Below are positions 1 to 5,132 of a stretch of 5,132 nt of DNA, piece by piece. The notes under the pieces were generated by a model that was not told where the DNA came from, ran no database searches, and saw only the letters and a list, made by a program, of their open reading frames with translations. Positions within the stretch are counted from its first letter, which is position 1, and every line of letters starts with the position of its first letter. Source of the stretch: Leucobacter sp. GTDB lineage: Bacteria > Actinomycetota > Actinomycetes > Actinomycetales > Microbacteriaceae. A program made the position numbers and the translations under genes. The DNA lies in assembly GCA_017990305.1 (NCBI GenBank), contig JAGNOB010000177.1:1-5132 (forward strand), written 5' to 3'.

Positions 1-65
1 CCTTGAGAGGTGAGGGTCTGGTGTGGCTGGTTCGGTGGATCAGGATGCGCGCGTGCGGCGAGCAT
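1..65 (-). CDS. Possible start of next operon gene (partial)
   Basis: A frame opens with ATG at 65-63, one base after the TGA of the ABC ATPase gene (69-67), and stays open to the left edge, giving 21 complete codons beginning MLAARAHPDP. The visible peptide is polar, rich in Pro, Gln and Thr, with no signal peptide or recognisable domain. The tight spacing fits another gene of the same operon, and no terminator hairpin is seen in these bases. Against it, the ribosome binding site is weak: the best candidate, GGGAG inside the ATPase tail, ends about 12 nt before the ATG. A second minus-strand frame is also open over so short a stretch, so openness alone proves little. The product cannot be named from 21 residues. 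If the operon belongs to the family suspected from its binding protein, a flavin-dependent monooxygenase or related enzyme would be expected here. That is inference only. Confidence 0.3.
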   Translation of the reverse strand, partial: MLAARAHPDPPNQPHQTLTSQ

Positions 66-66
66 C

Positions 67-1836
67 TCACCGGTTCGCTCCCGCGAGCTCTGCGTCGGTG
101 CGCGCTTCGGCGAGCAGGTCGCGTGCAGCGGCGGCCGCGCGCGCGGCATGACCGGAGCGAGGGGTGCCTGGTGCTACAGCTCCGCGCGCACCGCCTCCGG
201 GAATCGCAGCAAGCAGCGTTCGCGTGTACTCGTGTTCGGGGGCGGCGAAGACGCGCGCTGCGTTCCCGTACTCGACCTGGGTGCCGCGCTGCAGCACGGA
301 GACCGTGTCGGCGATCTGCCGCACCACCGCGAGGTCGTGCGAGATGAAGACGTACGTGAGCCCGAGTTCGCGTTGCAGGTCAGCGAGCAGACGGAGGATC
401 TGGGCCTGCACAGTCACGTCAAGCGCCGAAACTGCCTCGTCGAGCACCACAAGTTCGGGCTCGACGATAAGAGCGCGGGCGATCGCGACGCGCTGCCGCT
501 GCCCGCCCGAGAGCTCGCCCGGCCTGCGCTGCCCGATCTCGGGAGCGAGCGCAACGAGTTCGAGGGCGTGGGCAGTGCGTTCCGCGCGCTCTGCCGCGGT
601 TCCGATGCCGAAGTTTCGCAGCGGCTCTCCGAGCACAGCGGCGATTGACTGCCGCGGGTCGAGGGAGCCGTACGGGTTTTGGTACACGAGCTGTGTGCGG
701 CGCCGGAAGTCGCGGGCGAGGCGCCCCGACGTGATCTCGGTGTCGCCAACGGTGATCGTACCGGCTGTTGGCCGCTGGAAGCCCGCGATAGCACGCCCCG
801 TAGTGGTCTTCCCCGAGCCTGATTCGCCGACGATCGCGTGGGTAGTGCCTCGCGGCACGCTGAAGGAGACATCGTCGACAGCGACGAACGGTGCACCACG
901 GCCCGGGGTCTTGAACTCCTGCCTGAGCCCGGTCACTCGCACGAGCGGCTCGGCCCCGCCGAGGGCAGCGACGGCTGGCGGGGAGACGGTCTGGCCGCCT
1001 GCGCTAACTCGCTCCCGCACGACGACCTGCGCAAGGGAGGGGGCGTCAGCAAGCAGTTGCTTCGTGTAGTCAGACTGAGGGCGCGCGAGCACCTCGGCTG
1101 AAACTCCCGCCTCCTGCACTGCTCCCCCGCGCATCACGACGATCGAATCGGAGCGGTCCGCGGCGACCGCGAGGTCGTGGGTGATGAAGAGCACGCCCAT
1201 GCCCGTCTCGCGGCGTAGCCGGTCGAGGAGATCGAGCACGGTCTGTTGAATCGTGACGTCGAGTGCGCTCGTGGGCTCATCGGCGATCACGAGCTCGGGT
1301 TCGAGTGCGAGCGCTGCTGCGATGAGCACCCGCTGTCGCATGCCGCCCGAGAGTTCGTGCGGGTACTGCCGCGCTCGGCGCTCGGGGTCGTCGATGCCGA
1401 CGCGATCGAGCAGTTCGAGCACGCGCGCGTCGACGGCTCGGCGGTTGCGCCAACCGTGGATGCGGAGGGCCTCGCCAACGCTCGTGCCGATGCGAGTAAC
1501 GGGGTTCAGAGAATTGCCCGGGTCTTGCGGGATGAGGCCGATCCGCTGGCCGCGCACGCCGCGCCACGCCCGTTCCGAGAGCCCGGTGAGGCGCTCGGTA
1601 CCTCGTGCTGCGCCCGACAGGGTGATCTCGCCGCCGGTCACACTGCCGTTGCCGGCGAGCAGGCCGATGACCGACTGGGCGACTGTGGTTTTGCCGGAGC
1701 CTGATTCGCCGACGAGCGCCGTGACCTTGCCCGGGGCAACGTCGAGGGAGACGCCACGAACGGCGTCAACGGTGCCGGACGGCGTGGAGTATGCAACGCG
1801 CAGGTCGCGCACGCTGAGCAGCTGCTGTTCGGTCAT
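67..1836 (-). CDS. Dipeptide/oligopeptide ABC transporter ATP-binding protein, two fused ATPase domains (DppD-DppF type)
   Basis: This 589-residue cytoplasmic protein hydrolyses ATP to power the importer formed with the two permeases upstream. It contains two complete ABC ATPase domains in tandem. Domain 1 (about 5-270) has Walker A GESGSGKT at 43-50, Q-loop Gln104, signature LSGGMRQR 162-169, Walker B ending D186-E187, D-loop SALD 190-193 and switch His220. Domain 2 (about 298-545) has Walker A 337-344, Gln386, signature LSGGQRQR 442-449, D466-E467, SALD 470-473 and His500. Both catalytic glutamates are present, so both sites look competent. Each domain ends in a short peptide-transporter-type tail (DYTKQLL near 256, EYTRTLL near 536), followed by an Ala/Arg-rich extension of about 45 residues. 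E. coli uses two separate proteins (DppD, DppF), while actinobacteria often fuse them. The protein has no cysteine, so it cannot hold the iron-sulphur cluster reported for some OppD proteins. The start is the ATG overlapping the permease stop, with a strong Shine-Dalgarno sequence; the same frame is open further upstream but reads through the permease gene in the wrong phase. Confidence 0.97.
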   Translation of the reverse strand: MTEQQLLSVRDLRVAYSTPSGTVDAVRGVSLDVAPGKVTALVGESGSGKTTVAQSVIGLLAGNGSVTGGEITLSGAARGTERLTGLSERAWRGVRGQRIGLIPQDPGNSLNPVTRIGTSVGEALRIHGWRNRRAVDARVLELLDRVGIDDPERRARQYPHELSGGMRQRVLIAAALALEPELVIADEPTSALDVTIQQTVLDLLDRLRRETGMGVLFITHDLAVAADRSDSIVVMRGGAVQEAGVSAEVLARPQSDYTKQLLADAPSLAQVVVRERVSAGGQTVSPPAVAALGGAEPLVRVTGLRQEFKTPGRGAPFVAVDDVSFSVPRGTTHAIVGESGSGKTTTGRAIAGFQRPTAGTITVGDTEITSGRLARDFRRRTQLVYQNPYGSLDPRQSIAAVLGEPLRNFGIGTAAERAERTAHALELVALAPEIGQRRPGELSGGQRQRVAIARALIVEPELVVLDEAVSALDVTVQAQILRLLADLQRELGLTYVFISHDLAVVRQIADTVSVLQRGTQVEYGNAARVFAAPEHEYTRTLLAAIPGGGARGAVAPGTPRSGHAARAAAAARDLLAEARTDAELAGANR

Positions 1837-2708
1837 GCTGGATCTCCTCCTCGGATGAAGTGGCTGAGTCGGTTGGTGGCGAGCACGATCGCGACGACGA
1901 CGAGCCCGGGGAGCACAGTGAGCCACCAGGCGGTCGCCACGTAGTTGCGGCCCTCTGCGATGAGCAGCCCCCACTCGGGGGTGGGTGGCGGAGCGCCATA
2001 ACCGAGGAACCCGAGCGTCGAGATCTGCAGGATCGCGGACCCGAGCTGGAGGGCGGCGAGCGCGATGACCGGGGTGAGAGAGTTGGGCAAGATATGCCGC
2101 CACAGCACCGACCAGAAGGTGCCGCCCGAGCCGTACGCGGCCTCGACGTACTCGCTCACCCTGACGCTCACGACCTGGGAGCGCGCGAGTCTCGCGAACA
2201 CCGCGATCGAAGTCACGCCGACAGCGATCGCCGCGTTGGTTGTGCCAAAGCCGAGGAGGATCACGATGCTCAGCGACAGCAGCAGCGCCGGAATCGCGAG
2301 CAGCACGTCGATGAGTCGCATGAGCGCCTCATCGACAAAGCCTCCAACAGATCCAGCGAGCACCCCAATGGTCGTGCCGATCGCAAAACCAACGAGCACC
2401 GCGACGAGCGCACCGACGATCGATTCGGAGGCGCCGTAGATGACCCGCGTGTACAGGTCGCGCCCCGTGGCATCCGTGCCGAACCAGTGTGCGAGGCTCG
2501 GGCCCTGCAGCGCGGGGCCGACGGTCTCGGTCGGGCTACCGTGCGCGAACAGGCCCGGCGCGATCGCCCAGGCGAGCCCCAGGAGGATCACGGCGGCGGG
2601 AATCACAAGGCCAAGGGTGCCTCGCGCTCGCCGCCGACCGGCGGACCCTGGCTGGGTCGGGCGTGACACGGCCCGCTGCTGTGTGTTCGGCCTGGTGAGG
2701 ATGCTCAT
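1833..2708 (-). CDS. Dipeptide/oligopeptide ABC transporter permease, DppC/OppC type
   Basis: This 291-residue inner-membrane subunit forms half of the translocation channel. After a polar, Arg-rich cytoplasmic N-terminus of about 30 residues comes a first membrane helix (about 32-52). Then follows the motif typical of DppC proteins, HWFGTDATGRDLYTRVIYG (74-92), and a run of further helices (about 97-120, 130-155, 158-178, 211-235, 262-280). The EAA loop that docks on the ATPase is visible as E189-A190-A191, G193 and ILP at 206-208. The segment GAPPPTPEWG (238-247) is also typical of the family. Length is normal for DppC. The start ATG overlaps the stop of the upstream permease by 4 nt (ATGA at 2708-2705) and has AAGGGGG just before it. 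The gene's own TGA overlaps the ATPase ATG in the same way, so the three genes are probably translationally coupled. Assignment to the BPD_transp_1 family is firm, but the substrate is not determined by this subunit. Confidence 0.97.
   Translation of the reverse strand: MSILTRPNTQQRAVSRPTQPGSAGRRRARGTLGLVIPAAVILLGLAWAIAPGLFAHGSPTETVGPALQGPSLAHWFGTDATGRDLYTRVIYGASESIVGALVAVLVGFAIGTTIGVLAGSVGGFVDEALMRLIDVLLAIPALLLSLSIVILLGFGTTNAAIAVGVTSIAVFARLARSQVVSVRVSEYVEAAYGSGGTFWSVLWRHILPNSLTPVIALAALQLGSAILQISTLGFLGYGAPPPTPEWGLLIAEGRNYVATAWWLTVLPGLVVVAIVLATNRLSHFIRGGDPA
1844..1851 (-). promoter_or_regulatory. Ribosome binding site of the fused ATPase gene
   Basis: Read on the minus strand, AGGAGGAG lies 7 to 9 nt before the ATG at 1836-1834. 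It is a near-perfect Shine-Dalgarno match. It is built into the last codons of the permease gene (those for Gly-Gly-Asp), and it fixes the ATPase start 89 codons inside a longer open frame. Confidence 0.85.
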
Positions 2709-3670
2709 CGGACTGCCCCCTTCACGGGCGCGGCCACCGTCGCTGATGCCGCGCGGAGCCTGGGGTCGAGGACCGGATACAGCAGGTCGACGACGAGATT
2801 AATGATCACAAACACGAGCGCGGCCAGCACGACGATGGCGAGCAGCACCGGAGTATCGCGCGTGGCTACGGCCTGCGCGGTGAGCTGCCCGATCCCGGCC
2901 CGCGCAAACACAGACTCGGAGACGACCGCGCCGCCGACGAGTTCGCCGAACAGCACGCCGGCCATCGTGAGCGTCGGGAGCAGCGCGTTGCGTGCGACGT
3001 TGCGCCAGAGCAGCCAGGATGTGCTCGCGCCGCGGGCCCGCACGACAGCGACGAATGGCTGGGTGCGCACCTCGTCAATGGAACGCAGGAGCACCTGCGC
3101 GAGCGGAGCGGCGATCGGGATCGCGATCGTCAGCACGGGCAGCACGAGGCCCTGCAGCCCGGTCGCCCCGATGGCGGGCACGAGACCCAGCTGGAACGAG
3201 AAGACCTGGATCAGCATGATGCCGATCCAAAACACGGGGAGCGACACGAACAGCGGCGGGAGACCCCGGAAGAAGCGTCGCAGCCATGCTGCTCCCCCAT
3301 AGCTCGCGGTGAACGCGATGGTCACGGCGAGGAACACCGCGACGACAAGGCTTGACAGGGCGAGCACCAGGCTCGATGGGAGGGCGGTGGCGAGGAGCGT
3401 CGTCACCGCTGCTCCGCTGTTCACCGAGTATCCGAGGTCACCCCGCAGGAACGCCCAGATTGATTCGACGTAGCGCTCGAGCGGCGGACGATCCGCACCG
3501 AAGCTCTGGCGAATCGCATCGAGCTGATCGGGCGAGAGCCCGAGCTCGGGGTTGCCGTAGCGAGCGAGCACGGCGTCCCCCGGCAGCGCCGACAGCAGCA
3601 CGTATGCGACCGTGTACGCGAGCAGCAGCACGACGAGCGCCTGCAGCACGCGCCTCACGATGAACGGCAT
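2705..3670 (-). CDS. Dipeptide/oligopeptide ABC transporter permease, DppB/OppB type
   Basis: This 321-residue inner-membrane subunit pairs with the DppC-type permease to form the channel. It shows the usual DppB layout. The N-terminal IVRRVLQALVVLLLAY leads into helix 1 (about 9-30), followed by LPGD (29-32). A periplasmic domain (about 33-95) contains the conserved GDLGYS (77-82). Five more helices lie near 98-123, 135-160, 172-197, 233-255 and 275-299. The ATPase-docking EAA-like loop is recognisable as VRARGAS (210-216) through ALLP (229-232). The family segments ESVFARAGIGQL (252-263) and LDPRLR (301-306) near the C-terminus are present. Length is normal. The start ATG at 3670-3668 has a GGAAGGA ribosome binding site upstream. 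The gene follows the binding-protein gene by 46 nt with no visible terminator, and its TGA overlaps the next ATG. Assignment is firm at family level. Confidence 0.97.
   Translation of the reverse strand: MPFIVRRVLQALVVLLLAYTVAYVLLSALPGDAVLARYGNPELGLSPDQLDAIRQSFGADRPPLERYVESIWAFLRGDLGYSVNSGAAVTTLLATALPSSLVLALSSLVVAVFLAVTIAFTASYGGAAWLRRFFRGLPPLFVSLPVFWIGIMLIQVFSFQLGLVPAIGATGLQGLVLPVLTIAIPIAAPLAQVLLRSIDEVRTQPFVAVVRARGASTSWLLWRNVARNALLPTLTMAGVLFGELVGGAVVSESVFARAGIGQLTAQAVATRDTPVLLAIVVLAALVFVIINLVVDLLYPVLDPRLRAASATVAAPVKGAVR
2716..2722 (-). promoter_or_regulatory. Ribosome binding site of the DppC-type permease gene
   Basis: On the minus strand AAGGGGG ends 7 nt before the ATG at 2708-2706, inside the 3' end of the preceding permease gene. 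It is a reasonable but not ideal Shine-Dalgarno match; re-initiation through the ATGA overlap may assist. Confidence 0.6.
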
Positions 3671-3716
3671 CTGGACGTTCCTTCCGGGAATTGGGGTGTG
3701 GTGGGTGGGGCCGTGG
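3671..3716 (-). other. 46-nt intergenic gap between binding protein and first permease gene
   Basis: This is the only clear spacer in the operon. Its transcript is C-rich (a CCCC/CCC tract at 3710-3693, G-rich on the plus strand) and then contains the permease ribosome binding site. I see no stem of more than about 4 bp and no T-run, so neither an intrinsic terminator nor a stabilising hairpin is apparent. Continuous transcription from the binding-protein gene into the permease genes is the simplest reading. Confidence 0.6.
3679..3685 (-). promoter_or_regulatory. Ribosome binding site of the DppB-type permease gene
   Basis: On the minus strand GGAAGGA ends 8 nt before the ATG at 3670-3668, a well-placed Shine-Dalgarno sequence. 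It lies in the only true intergenic gap of the operon and supports the chosen start. Confidence 0.75.
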
Positions 3717-5132
3717 CTAGCGGTTCAGCCAGGTGCTGTAGAAGTTCGGGCGACCTACCGACTCGGTGCCGAAGCCCTGCACGGCGTCAGTGAGCCCGAA
3801 GACCTGCGGCTCCTCGAAGAGGGGCAGGATGTAGGCCTGCTCGGCGAGATGGAGCTGCGCCGCCTCGGACGCTGCCGCGCGCTCCTCCGGTGTCGGCGCC
3901 GAGGCAACCCGAGCGAGGAGGTCGTCGAGCTGCTGATCGGCATTCTTCTCGCTCGCCGTGTCGTAATTGAGCAGGGTGTTCCGGTTCGTCGAGAAGAACT
4001 GCGACTTCAGCACGTCGTAGTCGGCGCGGCCGACCATCGAGTGATAGACCTGCACGGTGTCCGGGTCAAGGCTCGCTGCGGTCTGCGCTGCGTAGTCGCC
4101 GGAGAAGAGGTTTACCTCGATGCCGAGCTCTGCGAGCTGCTCCTGGATGAGGGTCACTACCTCCTTCGAGCGGGGCTGCGGCATTGCCTCGTTGAACGTG
4201 AGGCTGAGCCGCTCGCCGCCCTGCTCGAGTACGCCGTCGCTGCCGGCTTTCCACCCGGCGTCAGCGAGCAGCTTCGCAGCCTGCTCAGGATCGTACGAGT
4301 AATACTCGGAGGTGTCGACGTAACCGAGCGCGGTCGTCGCGAGCGCTCCAGTTGCGAGGGGGTAGCTGTCGGTGAAGAGCGTCTCAACGATCTTCTCGCG
4401 GTCGATGCCCGCAATGATGGCTTGGCGTACACGGATGTCGCTGAGCAGTGGGTTGGTGAATCGGAAGTTCAGGCTGTTCGTCACGCCGTTCGTCGAAGCG
4501 GCGATCACCGACAGGCCGTCAGCAGCAAACTGTGGCTCGTCTGGTGCGGGGATCTGCCGCGCAACGTCGGCCTGCTTCGCAACGACTGTGCCGACACGCA
4601 CACTGTTCTCGGCTGCGACAGTGTAGGTGATTCCGTCAAGGTAGGCGCGGCCATCGTGCGCTGCGCCGGCTGGCGCCCAGTCGTAATCCTCGCGCACGGT
4701 GAGTCCAGTCTCAGTCCCAATTTTTTCATCGGCGACGACGAATGGGCCGCTGCCGATGACCTGGGTCGCACTGCCAGGACCGAAGCCCTCACTGTCGAGG
4801 TCGAGTGTCGCGTCTGACACGAGCCCGGAGTTGATTGTCGAGACTGCCTGCGCGAAGCCAGGCGATGGCGCGGTGAAGAAGAACTTCACCGTCGTCGCGT
4901 CGACGACCTCACCCCTGTCGTAGTTGTTGATCGCTTCGGAGGGAGTGAGCGCGCGATCCGCATCGCCCTTGCCATAGAGGTCGAGGTTCTTCACTACGTT
5001 CTCGGCGGTGAGCTTCGAGCCGTCGGAGTAGGTTACGTCATCGCGCAGCGTAAAGGTGTATTCGGTTGCGTCGGCGTTCACCTCGGGCAGCTCTGTCGCG
5101 ATCCAGGGTCCCAGCTCGAGCGTCTCTGGGTC
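3717..5132 (-). CDS. ABC transporter substrate-binding protein, family 5 (peptide/nickel type), N-terminus outside window
   Basis: The visible 471 residues are the bulk of an extracellular solute receptor that delivers its ligand to the permeases encoded downstream. The frame is open to the right edge (first residues DPETLELGPW). The signal peptide and any lipobox cysteine, probably some 70-80 residues, are therefore missing. A GTG at 5081 is in frame but internal, because the residues before it match the family (ETLELGPWIATELPE, then YTFTLRDDVTYSDG at visible 25-38). Other family 5 marks are LTAENVV (41-47), GSGPFVV (127-133), IRVRQAIIAGIDREKIV (233-249) and YDPEQAAKLLADAGW (280-294). The C-terminus is complete and ends in WLNR. 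The segment DYDWAPAGAAHDGRAYLDG followed by AAENSVRVG (about 149-181) reminds me of the TIGR04028 / KPN_01854-like group; this is recalled, not checked. Family 5 proteins bind peptides but also nickel, opines and sugars, so the ligand is unknown. Being first in the visible operon, its promoter lies off the right edge. Confidence 0.95.
   Translation of the reverse strand, partial: DPETLELGPWIATELPEVNADATEYTFTLRDDVTYSDGSKLTAENVVKNLDLYGKGDADRALTPSEAINNYDRGEVVDATTVKFFFTAPSPGFAQAVSTINSGLVSDATLDLDSEGFGPGSATQVIGSGPFVVADEKIGTETGLTVREDYDWAPAGAAHDGRAYLDGITYTVAAENSVRVGTVVAKQADVARQIPAPDEPQFAADGLSVIAASTNGVTNSLNFRFTNPLLSDIRVRQAIIAGIDREKIVETLFTDSYPLATGALATTALGYVDTSEYYSYDPEQAAKLLADAGWKAGSDGVLEQGGERLSLTFNEAMPQPRSKEVVTLIQEQLAELGIEVNLFSGDYAAQTAASLDPDTVQVYHSMVGRADYDVLKSQFFSTNRNTLLNYDTASEKNADQQLDDLLARVASAPTPEERAAASEAAQLHLAEQAYILPLFEEPQVFGLTDAVQGFGTESVGRPNFYSTWLNR

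Noticed and set aside
10..1069. Overlapping plus-strand open frames (10-648 and 164-1069) opposite the second ATPase domain.
   Set aside because: Both are complements of a well-conserved ATPase domain, overlap each other, and show no domain or convincing ribosome binding site.
1837..2103. Upstream extension of the ATPase frame, adding 89 residues before the chosen ATG.
   Set aside because: It would overlap the DppC-type gene by 271 nt and gives an Arg/Ala/Pro/His-rich peptide unlike any ABC N-terminus. The ATG at 1836 has a strong ribosome binding site and starts right at the domain.
1860..2666. A 268-codon plus-strand open frame opposite the DppC-type permease gene.
   Set aside because: The translation is a run of charged residues (Asp, Glu, Arg, His) with no fold-like pattern, as expected from the complement of a hydrophobic permease gene.
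3682..3690. Small inverted repeat TTCC-G-GGAA in the gap before the first permease gene, considered as an operator or terminator.
   Set aside because: The arms are only 4 bp with a single central base and overlap the ribosome binding site. It is too short to be a terminator, and there is no second copy to suggest an operator.
3612..4817. A 401-codon open frame on the plus strand, opposite the binding-protein gene.
   Set aside because: It is antisense to a gene with clear family 5 motifs. Its translation has no recognisable domain and skewed composition, and long antisense frames are common in high-GC DNA.
3717..5081. Treating the GTG at 5081 as the true start of the binding protein.
   Set aside because: The 17 codons upstream of it are in frame and match the family. 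Starting at GTG would leave an exported protein with no signal peptide.

Overview
The window is a high-GC stretch (strong G/C preference at third codon positions, roughly two thirds G+C by eye). Every supported gene lies on the minus strand, so transcription runs from the right edge to the left edge. Base composition, a single-chain tandem ATPase and Shine-Dalgarno-led, overlapping genes suggest an actinobacterium, plausibly of the Microbacteriaceae (Leucobacter- or Microbacterium-like). That placement is an inference.

The layout in transcription order is as follows. A family 5 (peptide/nickel type) extracellular substrate-binding protein occupies 5132-3717 and lacks its N-terminus, which lies beyond the right edge. 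A 46-nt gap follows. Next come the DppB/OppB-type permease (3670-2705), the DppC/OppC-type permease (2708-1833), and one polypeptide carrying both nucleotide-binding domains (1836-67, a DppD-DppF fusion). The three membrane and ATPase genes are linked by two identical 4-nt ATGA start/stop overlaps, so they are probably translationally coupled. The last 65 bases hold a possible start of the next co-directional gene, which I cannot identify.

Together these genes encode a complete ABC importer. The lipid-anchored or secreted binding protein captures the solute, the two permeases form the membrane channel, and the fused ATPase drives transport with two apparently intact ATP sites. The family normally imports di- and oligopeptides, but members also carry nickel, opines, glycosides and other small molecules, so the substrate is not settled. 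From memory, the binding protein resembles the TIGR04028 (KPN_01854-like) group. In other genomes that group sits beside an FMN-dependent luciferase-like monooxygenase and carboxymuconolactone-decarboxylase/alkylhydroperoxidase-like proteins. If so, the operon would feed an oxidative catabolic pathway whose enzymes lie just left of this window.

There are no RNA genes, mobile elements, CRISPR arrays or origins, no terminator that I can see, and no gene-free stretch longer than about 70 bases. The operon promoter must lie upstream of the right edge. I regard this as a well-formed, fairly ordinary transporter operon and see no clear evidence of a new type of system inside the window.
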